A stretch of 64,000 bases of DNA from Hafnia alvei (GCF_964063325.1 NZ_OZ061315.1:4278001-4342000); one strand, 5' to 3'; positions 9,322 through 17,932 are shown, numbered from the stretch's first letter. A program made the numbers and translations. Notes: generated by a model not told the origin, from the sequence alone.

Positions 9322-10506
9322 GTGAAAAAACTATTCCACAGATTCATATCTTTGTTTAAACCGCACTGGTGTCTGGCCGTGTTGGTGGCCGCGTATGGCT
9401 ATCTCTTCATGCGTCCGGTGATGCTGAGAGCGTTTGACTATGTGCCAAACGCCATCAGTTCGTTCAGCTCATGGAAAGAGACGCTTTCTGTTACTGGCCT
9501 ACTTGAAATCCCACAGTTTGTGCTTGGATTTGGCTTAATACTCATGGCGTTCGGGCTGCTGCTGCGCGCGCGTGTGGCATGGGCATTCTCGTTACTATTG
9601 TTATTCGTTACCGGCCTACTCAGCTTTCTTTCACCTCAGGAAATGCTGAATCTATTTCTCTACGCTGTCATATTGCTGGTTTTACTCATCGCCTATTGGC
9701 GGCGCTTTGACCACGCCAGCTTGGCCGCCGGTGGTCTATTTGCGTTAGTCAGCTTTGCGTCTTTACTGCTGTATGCCGTTTTTGGTTCGCTCTATTTAGG
9801 TGGCGAATTTGTTCCACCTATTTTAGATATGCCAACGGCGTTCTATTTCTCGGTAGTCAGTATGTCAACGGTAGGCTTTGGCGATATTGTTCCTCATACG
9901 GCAACCGCTCGGCTATTTACCGTCTCCGTTATCGTTATGGGGATTACCGTATTTGCGACGTCAATCAGTGCCATTATTGGGCCGGTGATTGGCGGTAATT
10001 TAAAACGATTGGTGAAAGGCAGGATTTCTCACGTGATGCGTAAAAATCACTTTATTATCGCGGGTGCCACTCCGCTAGCATTGAGCGTTTATCTCGGGCT
10101 TAAACAGCGCGGAGACGCACTAACCGTCATCGTGCCACCCAATGTTTCCCATGAATATCCACCGGACACAGACCTGATCATCGGCGATCCGTCTAATGCC
10201 CAAGTGCTGATCGAAGCCGGTGCGGCGAAGGCAAAATTCATTCTGGCGCTGCGTGACGATGATGCAGAAAACGCGTTTATCGTGCTGGCGGCAAAAGAAG
10301 TCGCCAATGCCAACACCAAAACTATTTCGGTAGTTAATGCCAGCAAACACCTGCAGAAAATTAAGCGCGTGCAGCCTGATATGGTGTTCTCGCTTCAGCT
10401 ACTCGGCAGTGAATTACTGGTTCGCACGCTGAGCGGTGAGCCCATCGATGATAAATTAATTACCGAACTCTTCTTCGGCAATACGTCGTCAGTGAAAGAC
10501 GCCTAA
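9322..10506 (+). CDS. kch: Kch-type voltage-gated potassium channel
   Basis: A 394-aa inner-membrane K+ channel. Residues 15-155 contain several TM helices. The pore helix carries the K+ selectivity filter TVGFGD at 183-188 (TVGYGD in most), followed by the inner helix ITVFATSISAIIG. From about 230 there is an RCK/TrkA-N Rossmann domain (HFIIAGATPLAL ... LALRDDDAENAFIVLAAKE). Overall it resembles E. coli Kch (417 aa) along its length. The start codon is GTG and no strong RBS is visible, so the exact start and translation level are uncertain. It is a single gene, not part of an obvious operon. Confidence 0.88.
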   Translation: MKKLFHRFISLFKPHWCLAVLVAAYGYLFMRPVMLRAFDYVPNAISSFSSWKETLSVTGLLEIPQFVLGFGLILMAFGLLLRARVAWAFSLLLLFVTGLLSFLSPQEMLNLFLYAVILLVLLIAYWRRFDHASLAAGGLFALVSFASLLLYAVFGSLYLGGEFVPPILDMPTAFYFSVVSMSTVGFGDIVPHTATARLFTVSVIVMGITVFATSISAIIGPVIGGNLKRLVKGRISHVMRKNHFIIAGATPLALSVYLGLKQRGDALTVIVPPNVSHEYPPDTDLIIGDPSNAQVLIEAGAAKAKFILALRDDDAENAFIVLAAKEVANANTKTISVVNASKHLQKIKRVQPDMVFSLQLLGSELLVRTLSGEPIDDKLITELFFGNTSSVKDA

Positions 10507-10524
10507 GCGTAATTTTTTACAGCG

Positions 10525-10558
10525 CGAAAAACAAAACAGGCCAGCAAATGCTGGCCTG
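10525..10558 (-). terminator. ridA terminator
   Basis: CAGGCCAGCA and TGCTGGCCTG (10537-10558) form a perfect ten-base stem. Read on the minus strand it is followed by TTTTGTTTTT, a classical intrinsic terminator 22 bases after the ridA stop. It also lies after kch and could stop transcription from that side weakly. Confidence 0.85.
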
Positions 10559-10580
10559 TATAACATTGATAACCGAACGA

Positions 10581-10967
10581 TTAGCGACGCACTGCGATCG
10601 CTTCGATTTCAATTTTCACGTCTTTAGGCAGACGCGCAACTTCAACGCATGAACGCGCTGGGAACGGCGCATTATGCTCAGTGAAGAATGCTTCGTAGAT
10701 CGCGTTAACGGTCGCAAAGTCGTTCAAATCTTTAACGAAAACGGTTGTTTTCACAATATCTGATACTTTCAGACCAGCAGCTTCAACGATAGCCTGCACG
10801 TTTTCCAGAGACTGGCGCGCCTGCGCGGAAATGTCTTCAGCAACCTGGCCATTCTTCGGGTTCACTGGGATCTGACCAGAAGTGATGATCATGCTACCCA
10901 GATCAACGCCCTGAACATAAGGGCCGATTGCGGCAGGTGCGTTCTCTGTACTGATGATGCGTGACAT
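10581..10967 (-). CDS. ridA: 2-iminobutanoate/2-iminopropanoate deaminase RidA
   Basis: It hydrolyses reactive enamine/imine intermediates released by PLP enzymes such as threonine dehydratase. The 128-aa trimeric cytosolic protein shows the YjgF/YER057c/UK114 signature near the C-terminus (PARSCVEVARLPKDVKIEIEAIA), including the conserved Arg that binds the substrate carboxylate. It lies directly after pyrI on the same strand, as in E. coli (pyrL-pyrB-pyrI-ridA). The 138-bp gap before it allows its own promoter. Confidence 0.96.
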   Translation of the reverse strand: MSRIISTENAPAAIGPYVQGVDLGSMIITSGQIPVNPKNGQVAEDISAQARQSLENVQAIVEAAGLKVSDIVKTTVFVKDLNDFATVNAIYEAFFTEHNAPFPARSCVEVARLPKDVKIEIEAIAVRR

Positions 10968-11105
10968 ATCTGCTCCTATAGGATTTCGGATGTATGATGA
11001 ACATTAAGCATAAATTCGCCACCATTATAGGGAAGCGGCCTACTAAAACCCACCCGCCGCCTCGCAATCCCGAGTTAAATCTGGAAATTAGTATTGAGCT
11101 TTAAT

Positions 11106-11570
11106 CTAAAACCCCTGCATCACGGCATGATGTTCAAACTCTTTTTCACAGTACTTACACTTCAATAACACTTCATCTTGGCGCACGCGAACTTTAAAGC
11201 TGGAAGACACCGGTTCGCTACGGCTAATGCAGTTGCTGTTTGGGCAGTCCAGCACGTGGTCAATCTGCTCTGGCAGCGTTGGCGTGAGTTTGAGAACCAC
11301 TTCGTAGTTATCGATACGGTTTACCGTCGCTTTAGGCGCATAAATCGAAAGTTGGTTGACCTGTTCTTCGGTCAAAAAGACGTTTTCGATTTTAATCAGG
11401 TCTTTACGCCCCTGCGCATTTGAAGGCAGGTTTAAGCCGATAGTAATGCGCTGATCTGTCTCGGTGAGTTTGAACAACGTTAAGAGTTTGAAGCCGACCT
11501 GCGCTGGGATATGGTCAATCACCGTGCCACGTTTAATCGCTTCTACCTGTAATTTATTATCGTGTGTCAT
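11106..11570 (-). CDS. pyrI: Aspartate carbamoyltransferase regulatory chain PyrI
   Basis: The regulatory subunit of ATCase; it binds CTP/ATP and bridges catalytic trimers. At 154 aa it has standard length. The N-terminal allosteric domain (VEAIKRGTVIDHIPA) is followed by the zinc domain, with four Cys in CPNSNC ... CKYC, which contacts PyrB. It starts 14 bases after the pyrB stop, so it is co-transcribed with pyrB. Confidence 0.97.
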   Translation of the reverse strand: MTHDNKLQVEAIKRGTVIDHIPAQVGFKLLTLFKLTETDQRITIGLNLPSNAQGRKDLIKIENVFLTEEQVNQLSIYAPKATVNRIDNYEVVLKLTPTLPEQIDHVLDCPNSNCISRSEPVSSSFKVRVRQDEVLLKCKYCEKEFEHHAVMQGF

Positions 11571-11584
11571 TTTAGCGTCCTCGA

Positions 11585-12520
11585 TTAAAAGTTCAGTTCA
11601 GCATTCAAAACCAGAGCCAACAAAGCCTGACGAGCAAAGATGCCGTTTCCTGCCTGCTGGAAATAATAGGCATACGGAGTTTTATCTACGTCGTTGGTGA
11701 TTTCATCAATACGCGGCAGAGGATGCAGCACTTTCATGTTGTCACGAGCGCCTTCTAAGGAAGCGGCGCGCAGCACAAACTGAGACTTCACGTTGGCGTA
11801 TTCAGACGGGTCCAAGCGCTCTTTCTGTACACGGGTCATGTACAGAATATCCAGTTCCGGTATCACCTCTTCGATACTGGTATGCAGGCTGTATTGAATG
11901 CCTTTTTCATCCAGCATCTTCAAGATATACGCCGGCATCGCCAAGGCATCTGGCGCGATGAAATAGAAGCGATTTCCTTCAAACTTCGCCAGCGCCTGAG
12001 TTAATGAGTGCACGGTGCGGCCATATTTCAAGTCACCAACCATCGCAATATTGATGTTATTCAAACGTCCCTGCGTTTCCTGAATCGTAAACAGGTCGAG
12101 CAGCGTTTGGGTTGGGTGTTGGTTCGAACCATCGCCCGCGTTAACGACCGGAATCGAACCACAAAACTCAGTGGCTAATCGCGCAGCGCCTTCCTGCGGA
12201 TGGCGCATCACAATGGCGTCCACGTAGGTGCTGATTACCGAGATGGTATCCGCCAGCGTCTCACCCTTCTTACCCAGCGACGTATTGCTGCTGTCGGAGA
12301 AACCGACGACCGAAGCGCCAAGGCGATGCATCGAGGTTTCGAAAGAGAGACGGGTACGCGTTGAGGCCTCGAAAAACAGGCTGGCAATCACTTTGTGTTT
12401 CAACAATTCTGGCTGCGGATTGGCCTTCAGGCTTGCAGCAGTACGTAATACCAGCTCCAGTTCTTCACGATTCAGATCGTTTATGGAGATGATATCTTTG
12501 TTATACAACGGATTAGCCAT
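11585..12520 (-). CDS. pyrB: Aspartate carbamoyltransferase catalytic chain PyrB
   Basis: It catalyses the committed step of pyrimidine synthesis, carbamoyl phosphate + L-aspartate to N-carbamoylaspartate. The 311-aa length is standard. The carbamoyl-phosphate binding motif ASTRTR (52-57) is intact, as are the 80s loop (SLGKKGE) and the 240s-type loop region. RBS AGGAGAACA precedes the ATG. Expression should follow UTP level through the upstream leader and attenuator. Confidence 0.97.
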   Translation of the reverse strand: MANPLYNKDIISINDLNREELELVLRTAASLKANPQPELLKHKVIASLFFEASTRTRLSFETSMHRLGASVVGFSDSSNTSLGKKGETLADTISVISTYVDAIVMRHPQEGAARLATEFCGSIPVVNAGDGSNQHPTQTLLDLFTIQETQGRLNNINIAMVGDLKYGRTVHSLTQALAKFEGNRFYFIAPDALAMPAYILKMLDEKGIQYSLHTSIEEVIPELDILYMTRVQKERLDPSEYANVKSQFVLRAASLEGARDNMKVLHPLPRIDEITNDVDKTPYAYYFQQAGNGIFARQALLALVLNAELNF

Positions 12521-12597
12521 TTGTTGTTCTCCTGTTTTTCGCGCCCGCGGACCGGGGCGACGGGATGTTTAAAATGTAATCAACCCGATCGCTGGAC

Positions 12598-12622
12598 AAA
12601 AAAAAGCCCCTCATTGAGGGGC
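12598..12622 (-). terminator. pyrBI attenuator
   Basis: On the minus strand GCCCCTCA and TGAGGGGC form a hairpin followed by eight T, 75 bases before the pyrB ATG. The pyrL stop codon lies inside the stem, as required for UTP-sensitive attenuation: a ribosome closely following RNA polymerase disrupts the hairpin when UTP is low. Confidence 0.92.
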
Positions 12623-12736
12623 GATTAACGATCGTTTTAGCAACGGAAGAAAAAAACGGTGGCAGCCGCCTTGTTCAGGCAGGGCGTCTAGTCGACAAGC
12701 GACCCAAACAGCACTGATAGCCACAACGTTTTTCAT
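12611..12736 (-). CDS. pyrL: pyrBI operon leader peptide PyrL
   Basis: A 41-codon open frame that starts with ATG 25 bases after the promoter -10 box and ends inside the attenuator hairpin. The peptide begins MKNVVAISAVWVAC and ends KRSLIAPQ. Its central part crosses a U-rich tract (codons for RFFLP, seven T in a row), where polymerase would pause when UTP is scarce. Position, length and overlap with the terminator all match the E. coli pyrL (44 codons), although the residue sequence differs. Translation couples the ribosome to the polymerase and lowers termination under UTP limitation. Confidence 0.88.
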   Translation of the reverse strand: MKNVVAISAVWVACRLDALPEQGGCHRFFLPLLKRSLIAPQ

Positions 12737-12761
12737 GCAGTCTCCCGGCAAATTGTCGGGC

Positions 12762-12789
12762 ATTATACTCACCCGCAGCGATGCTGCAA
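12762..12789 (-). promoter_or_regulatory. pyrLBI promoter
   Basis: On the minus strand TTGCAG (-35, 12784-12789) and a perfect TATAAT (-10, 12762-12767) are separated by 16 bases. The short distance to the pyrL start matches the E. coli arrangement. Confidence 0.8.
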
Positions 12790-12864
12790 GCGCTAAATCA
12801 CGATTTTTATGATCCTACGCAAACGATTTCTTTTCCTAAGCCCCATTCATCACATGGATAGGAT

Positions 12865-14829
12865 TTAATCAATTAGCGCATGCTGGTATTTCTCCAACAT
12901 GGTCGATAGCCGTTTGACCGGGATCGTAACGGTATACGGTGCCTGATAGTGTACCAAGCGTGCTTGATACTGATTCAGTTCATCTAACAAGCGGAAGAAG
13001 TAGCCTCTACGCTTACTGTCGCCGCCTGCTGAAATCACCTTATTGGCGGTGGCTCGTATCTGTTTATGGAAGTCTGACAGCTCTTGGTTGACCGGAATCT
13101 GCGCATTGCGTAAACGCTGGTGGGCGATGATTAACGTCAGCGCCAAACGGTATTTAGCGATGTCATTCGGGAACAGATTCAACAGCTGAAAGAGCTGTTG
13201 ATACAGCGCCGGTAAATGGTTTTCATTGCGCCGAGCCTGATTGGTGGTTAACGCGGATACCGCGCTGTACACAAAGCCATTGAGTAATGCGCGCCCTGTA
13301 CGAGCTTTAGAACGGTCGCGGATCAAGAACAGCACAATCATCGCCACAAAGCAGCCGATGATCTGGCCAATCGCGTTGTCCAAAAAGCTGCTGACCGGAA
13401 ACGTCATCGGGTTGCTTAACACCATAATGTTAATCGTCGAAGCCAAGGTCCCCAGCGATCCCAAACGGCGTTTTTGCACTTCCAAACCGATAACAAACGC
13501 CATCAGCCCCAAACTGATACACAGCAACAGCATGCTTTGCTGCGTGGCGGGAAGGATCAGCATGTAAAACAACGCACCGATCGGCAGCGCCATAATCGTG
13601 CCTAACAGGAAATCAATCGATGCCATGCGTGGGTTCGGCGTGCGCATCGCCAGCGCGGTCACCACGGCAATCATAACCATGCAGCCACTGCCGGATGTCC
13701 AACCTGTCCACAGCCAGAACAGCGCACCAATGGACGTGGCTGCCCACGTACGTAAACCGTTGATCATCGCGTGATGACGCTCTGCGGAGGCGGGTTTCAC
13801 CACATACTCGCCTTCGAGAATATTTTCTTCAACCGAACTAATACTGCTGTTGGTATGCACCCCTTTCGCCAATAACAGGTAGCGCGTAGCGGCGCCAATC
13901 CAGCTGCTGATGGTTAGCGGCACCGAGTCCGTGGGCTGCATCGATAATAGCTGACGCAGCTGTTTCATTCGCTTGTGAACATCACCGATAGTTTCTACCG
14001 GCTCAAGGATCAGAACCTGCATTTCACTGGGAATACGTTCTGGCGCATTTGAGCTGATAAAGAAGGTTTCACAGGCCTGCGTGATCAGCGTTAAAGAAAC
14101 GGTGTTCAACGCCTTCAGGCGGCGGTTTACGCGTACCCAACGGGTGGATTCCAACATCAGATTGCTGCGCATCCCATTGAGCGCATTGGTGCCTTTTACT
14201 AAATCGTTCCACGATTTATCCAGCACTTCTCGCTCGTCAGGGCGAACGCACATTTGCAGTAGCCGGAATTGATCGACGATCAGCGAACTCACCACGCGGT
14301 CAATATCACTTTTAATTGAGCGTGGCGAAAAGATAATGTCAGCCAGTACCGCACACACGATACCTAATACGATTTCACTACAGCGCTCAACCGCATACAG
14401 CGGGCTCAACAAGGGTTCGGTTGCCGTTGTCACCACGATAATAAGCGCGGTATAGCCTGCTAAGCCAAAGGCATAAGAGTTCTCCACGCGCACCAGCGAA
14501 GAGATCCAGGTACAAAAGCCTGCCCATGCGCAGCACAGGAGCATCATCACCAGCGGCGCACGGATGAACAGCATCATGATCAGCAAACCGCCAATCGAGC
14601 CAATAAATGTTCCGATAATACGTAGCCAACCACGGTGGCGAATGGCCCCAGAGAAAGGCTCGCCCCCAGCTGCAAACGCCGGACCTGCGGCTACAATAGC
14701 CGCGGTTAAAACCGACCAGCGCGGAGTTTCAAGTTGCAAATGAAAGCCAAGAAACAGCGCCAGCACGATAGCAAATGCTAACTTACAGGCAAAACGTAAG
14801 CGCAAAAACATGCCACCATTATTCATCAT
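12865..14829 (-). CDS. aaeB: p-hydroxybenzoic acid efflux pump subunit AaeB
   Basis: The inner-membrane component of the aromatic carboxylic acid efflux system. The 654-aa protein (E. coli 655) has two membrane blocks of about five TM helices each: residues about 12-165 and 370-500. Each is followed by a cytoplasmic helical region, the aromatic acid exporter/FUSC architecture. It follows aaeA by 93 bp rather than the few bases seen in E. coli; the gap holds a TTTGCACG/CGTGCAAA hairpin (14861-14884). AaeA is the membrane-fusion partner. Confidence 0.95.
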   Translation of the reverse strand: MMNNGGMFLRLRFACKLAFAIVLALFLGFHLQLETPRWSVLTAAIVAAGPAFAAGGEPFSGAIRHRGWLRIIGTFIGSIGGLLIMMLFIRAPLVMMLLCCAWAGFCTWISSLVRVENSYAFGLAGYTALIIVVTTATEPLLSPLYAVERCSEIVLGIVCAVLADIIFSPRSIKSDIDRVVSSLIVDQFRLLQMCVRPDEREVLDKSWNDLVKGTNALNGMRSNLMLESTRWVRVNRRLKALNTVSLTLITQACETFFISSNAPERIPSEMQVLILEPVETIGDVHKRMKQLRQLLSMQPTDSVPLTISSWIGAATRYLLLAKGVHTNSSISSVEENILEGEYVVKPASAERHHAMINGLRTWAATSIGALFWLWTGWTSGSGCMVMIAVVTALAMRTPNPRMASIDFLLGTIMALPIGALFYMLILPATQQSMLLLCISLGLMAFVIGLEVQKRRLGSLGTLASTINIMVLSNPMTFPVSSFLDNAIGQIIGCFVAMIVLFLIRDRSKARTGRALLNGFVYSAVSALTTNQARRNENHLPALYQQLFQLLNLFPNDIAKYRLALTLIIAHQRLRNAQIPVNQELSDFHKQIRATANKVISAGGDSKRRGYFFRLLDELNQYQARLVHYQAPYTVTIPVKRLSTMLEKYQHALID

Positions 14830-14860
14830 TGCCTCTGTCTGCGCTAAAAAGTGATAGGAA

Positions 14861-14884
14861 TTTGCACGTTAACGTGCGTGCAAA
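14861..14884 (-). repeat. Intercistronic hairpin aaeA-aaeB
   Basis: Perfect eight-base arms TTTGCACG and CGTGCAAA flank an eight-base loop in the 93-bp aaeA-aaeB gap. It may adjust the ratio of the two pump subunits. Confidence 0.45.
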
Positions 14885-14922
14885 CCCCAAGTGAAAGTCA
14901 GTGAAAATATCGTTGAAAGGGC

Positions 14923-15858
14923 TTAACCAAATTCACGCAGACGATGTAGCAACTGCACAATCGGCGATGACGATTTACGCTCAACGTCTTGCTGGTTGCT
15001 CACCACCACGGTGGCGGTTGTCCCAGCCGGATAAGGCGTCTCTTGCTCTTTGTTATCAAGCAGGATTTTTACCGGAACGCGCTGTGCCAAACGAACCCAT
15101 TCAAGGTTAGAGTCAACGGTCGCCAAGCCTTTGCTATCCGCCGTAGAGCTTTTGTTGTTCACCCCTGCGGATACGCTATCTACGGTGCCATACAGAATAC
15201 GGTTACTGCCCAGCGGCGTAATCTCCACGCGATCGCCGCGCTGGATGCCGTCGAGTTTGGTTTCTTCCATGTAGGCCAGAATGTAGAAGGTGCCTTTTTT
15301 CACCAGCGCAACCGCCGTAGCGCCACGGTTAATAAACTCCCCCTGATGCACGTTCAGGTTGGTTACCCAGCCATCGGCCGGAGCACGCACCACGGTACGT
15401 TCTAGATCCAGTTTTGCCAGATCGCGCGTCGACTGCGCTTTTGCCAGCTGCTGACGCACCGTTGCCAGTACGTTGCTTGACTGATCAATCTCTTCTTGGG
15501 ACATCGCCTGAACGCCTAAACGGACACGACGCCCAGCCTCTTTCGCTTTTTCACTGACCAGAGTTTGGTAGTAGCGCACATCGGCCTCAGCCTGATTTAG
15601 CGCTTCTTGATAACGCGGCTGATCGATAACAAACAGAATCTGCCCTTTCTTCACCAGTTGGTTATCGCGAATAGGAACGTCCGATAGCAGGCCGCTGACG
15701 TCTGGCGCAATGGCAACCACGTCGGCGGTAAATTTGGCATCACGCGTCCAAGGGGATTCGGTATAAAAGGCCCATGCTTTAAACACGGCAATTGCCGCGA
15801 CTATCACGATGATCACGGTGATAGCGATGCGGGTCATTTTTATCATAATTTGATTCAC
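14923..15858 (-). CDS. aaeA: p-hydroxybenzoic acid efflux pump subunit AaeA
   Basis: A membrane-fusion (HlyD-type) protein that links AaeB to the periplasm. It has an N-terminal TM helix (residues 10-32), the barrel/lipoyl start DVVAIAPDVSGLLSDV, a coiled-coil hairpin (about 95-150) and the second lipoyl half (VRAPADGWVTNL). I chose the GTG at 15858, giving 311 aa. It has a GAGG RBS five bases upstream and places the first TM exactly as in the 310-aa E. coli protein. A TTG five codons further out would overlap aaeX and is less likely. The gap to the aaeX stop is 7 bp. Confidence 0.94.
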   Translation of the reverse strand: MNQIMIKMTRIAITVIIVIVAAIAVFKAWAFYTESPWTRDAKFTADVVAIAPDVSGLLSDVPIRDNQLVKKGQILFVIDQPRYQEALNQAEADVRYYQTLVSEKAKEAGRRVRLGVQAMSQEEIDQSSNVLATVRQQLAKAQSTRDLAKLDLERTVVRAPADGWVTNLNVHQGEFINRGATAVALVKKGTFYILAYMEETKLDGIQRGDRVEITPLGSNRILYGTVDSVSAGVNNKSSTADSKGLATVDSNLEWVRLAQRVPVKILLDNKEQETPYPAGTTATVVVSNQQDVERKSSSPIVQLLHRLREFG

Positions 15859-15865
15859 AGTGACC

Positions 15866-16069
15866 TCAGACAAATAAGCAGGTAATCAAGTAGAACAAAC
15901 AGCAGTACAACGCGGTATTAAACAACGCCGGATGCCAAACAAAATCGTAGATCCCCGTCGGCTGTAATACCCGCCGGAACAGTAAAAACAGCAGCAAAGC
16001 CACCAGCAGTTCAAAAAACACCGGTGGAAAGGACAGGCCAAAAACGACCATTACCGGTAGCAGCCCCAT
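15866..16069 (-). CDS. aaeX: Small membrane protein AaeX
   Basis: A 67-aa hydrophobic protein with two predicted TM helices, first gene of aaeXAB. The stretch PTGIYDFVWHPALFNTALYC is characteristic of the family and nearly invariant. I chose the ATG at 16069 because GGAGAG stands just before it and the length then equals E. coli AaeX (67). An upstream in-frame ATG at 16081 would place its own codons on that RBS. The function is unknown; E. coli AaeX is not required for efflux. Confidence 0.93.
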   Translation of the reverse strand: MGLLPVMVVFGLSFPPVFFELLVALLLFLLFRRVLQPTGIYDFVWHPALFNTALYCCLFYLITCLFV

Positions 16070-16484
16070 AATTCTCTCCACTCAAATAATATTTAGCCTA
16101 GCTCAACGCGGCGTTCTTCGTTGGCTGCATAGCGCCACGAACGATAACTTTTGCCTTACGCGATCCACTAACCGCCCTCACCCTAAAATGCTGGCTGATG
16201 GCGTTTAACTCAGAAGAAGGATGTCTGTCAGAGGATGTGAACTACAGGATCTGATGGCAGAAGGACATTTCGTCGTTTCGATACACAGAGGATTATTTCC
16301 GCATCGTCAATGACAATATCTTAGCGCAATAATAATCACCATGTATAGAATATGTGAGCTAAATCACTTTTTATTTAAAATAAACAATCAGTCGTTTTTT
16401 TAAGCTATCATCGTTACCTAAAAGGCTGATTGTATGGCGGTTTTTCCCATCTAGCCTCACTTCCCTATTAAGGTAGATTGAACA
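16070..16484. promoter_or_regulatory. aaeX/aaeR divergent regulatory region
   Basis: This 415-bp gap separates the pump operon from its divergent LysR regulator. A very good CRP site, TGTGA-N6-TCACT, is at 16353-16368, about 117 bp before the aaeR start. AaeR should bind here as well, but I could not single out its operator. The stretch 16320-16400 is AT-rich and probably holds the aaeR promoter. Confidence 0.6.
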
Positions 16485-17405
16485 ATGGAACGACTTAAGC
16501 GAATGGCCGTATTTGCCAAAGTAGTTGAATGCGGCTCCTTTACCAGCGCAGGACGCCAGCTTGAGATGAGCGTTTCGTCCATAAGCCAAACTATTTCCAA
16601 GCTGGAAAATGAGCTGAATATTAAGCTGCTCAACCGCAGTACGCGCAGCATTGGTTTAACCGAGGCGGGGAAAATTTATTATCAGGGCTGTCGGAAAATG
16701 CTGCTTGAAGCGCAGGAAGTCCACGAACAGATTTACGCCTTCAACAATACGCCAACGGGCACCTTACGTATCGGTAGTTCATCCACCATGGCACAAAATG
16801 TCTTGGCGCCGATGACGGCACGCATGCTGCGCGAGTATCCGGGATTATCGATTGATTTAGTCACCGGCGTTCCTGCGCCAGACCTTATCGCTGACGGACT
16901 CGATCTGGTGGTACGGGTGGGTGCATTACAAGACTCCAGCCTTTTTTCTAAGCGCTTAGGTTCCATGCCAATGGTGGTATGCGCGGCGAAAAGCTATCTC
17001 CAGCAGCACGGCACACCAGAGAAACCCGCCGATATCACCAGCTTTAGCTGGCTAACCTATAGCGTTCGCCCCGACAGTGAATTTGAGCTGATAGCGCCAG
17101 AAGGGCAAACCCTGCGCCTCTCGCCTCAGGGCCGCTTCGTTACCAATGACTCACAAACGCTCATCCGCTGGCTCAGCGAAGGCGTGGGCATTGCCTACGT
17201 GCCGCTGATGTGGGTCATCGAAGAGATAAAACGCGGTGAAGTTGAAATTCTCTTCAGCCGTTATCAATCCGATCCAAGACCGGTTTACGCCTTACATACC
17301 CAAAAAGATAAGCTTCCGCTCAAAGTGCAGGTTTGTATTAACTACCTCAGTGAATATTTCACTAAGGTTGGGGAGATTTATCAGGATTATCGGCAGGAGG
17401 AGTGA
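16485..17405 (+). CDS. aaeR: LysR-type regulator AaeR
   Basis: A 306-aa LysR-type transcriptional regulator. The winged HTH is at residues 1-60 (FAKVVECGSFTSAGRQLEMSVSSISQTISKLE), followed by the linker helix and a periplasmic-binding-like effector domain (90-300) starting at TGTLRIG. It closely matches E. coli AaeR (for example MERLKRM at the start and RYQSDPRPVYAL near the end). In E. coli AaeR activates aaeXAB in response to p-hydroxybenzoate and related acids. It is divergent from aaeXAB, the usual LysR arrangement. Confidence 0.94.
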   Translation: MERLKRMAVFAKVVECGSFTSAGRQLEMSVSSISQTISKLENELNIKLLNRSTRSIGLTEAGKIYYQGCRKMLLEAQEVHEQIYAFNNTPTGTLRIGSSSTMAQNVLAPMTARMLREYPGLSIDLVTGVPAPDLIADGLDLVVRVGALQDSSLFSKRLGSMPMVVCAAKSYLQQHGTPEKPADITSFSWLTYSVRPDSEFELIAPEGQTLRLSPQGRFVTNDSQTLIRWLSEGVGIAYVPLMWVIEEIKRGEVEILFSRYQSDPRPVYALHTQKDKLPLKVQVCINYLSEYFTKVGEIYQDYRQEE

Positions 17406-17495
17406 GCTAGCTTTTCGTTTGGGGCTCACTATACAAACTCCGTGTAATATTTCGTCCGCCTGTTTAAAAAGCATTTCCATGAAAACTAATTAGAA

Positions 17496-17838
17496 GGCGT
17501 CCGATGAGAGCCCCATTGCGCGGGGCTCTCAACTCGCGCGCTTCTATCCGAGATGCCATTTCCGCTCCGGTTTGGTATCGCCCGTCCTGGGCGCCCCAAA
17601 CTCCAGCATGACATCCATGTCATGCTGGCTCGTCCAACCAAAACCTAAACAATGAAAAGACAAATACGGACAGCGCTTTTGTTTTATTGAATGGCATGCA
17701 TTTTAGAGTCACCAGCAGGGATGCTGGTGACGGGTTGAGGGCGCACAGGATGTGCGCTCCGAGACCGGTCGGTCAAATAACTCGGTAAAAAGCGCGAGAG
17801 TCGAGAGGTTGCGCGCTAGCAACCTTTCGTCGGACGCC
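17496..17838. repeat. Inverted pair of a multi-hairpin intergenic element
   Basis: The gap between aaeR and tldD is filled by ordered stem-loops, bounded by GGCGTCCGA (17496-17504) and TCGGACGCC (17830-17838). On + they are: GAGAGCCCC/GGGGCTCTC (17506-17530); GTTTGG..CGCCC/GGGCG..CCAAAC (17570-17601); CCAGCATGACAT/ATGTCATGCTGG (17603-17628); GTCACCAGCA/TGCTGGTGAC with loop GGGA (17708-17731); GCGCACA/TGTGCGC with loop GGA (17741-17757); AGGTTGC/GCAACCT (17806-17825). Read on -, the left half gives the same series as the right half on +: a GGAT-apex hairpin, an AGGA-apex hairpin, a CTCGG..AAGCGCG..GAG linker, a hairpin opening with GAGAG, then TCGGACGCC. Stem sequences differ between the copies while pairing is kept. 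No ORF of note is present. Confidence 0.75.
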
Positions 17839-17840
17839 TA

Positions 17841-17879
17841 CGCCAGTAACAGCATAGAAAAACCAGAAACTGACTGGCG
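17841..17879 (+). repeat. Additional hairpin beside the inverted element pair
   Basis: CGCCAGT (17841-17847) pairs with ACTGGCG (17873-17879) around a 25-base loop. It lies between the element pair and the 3' end of tldD. A further short stem, GTAAG/CTTAC, overlaps the tldD stop region. Confidence 0.4.
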
Positions 17880-17932
17880 GACGAAACCCTTCACCGTTCA
17901 AGTATAGAAATACCGAAATGTAAGGCGACAGC

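Noticed and set aside
17496..17838. Identification of the hairpin region as csrB or csrC
   Set aside because: GGA apex loops occur on both strands in an inverted pair. Known csrB/csrC loci lie elsewhere and carry many more GGA motifs in one orientation.
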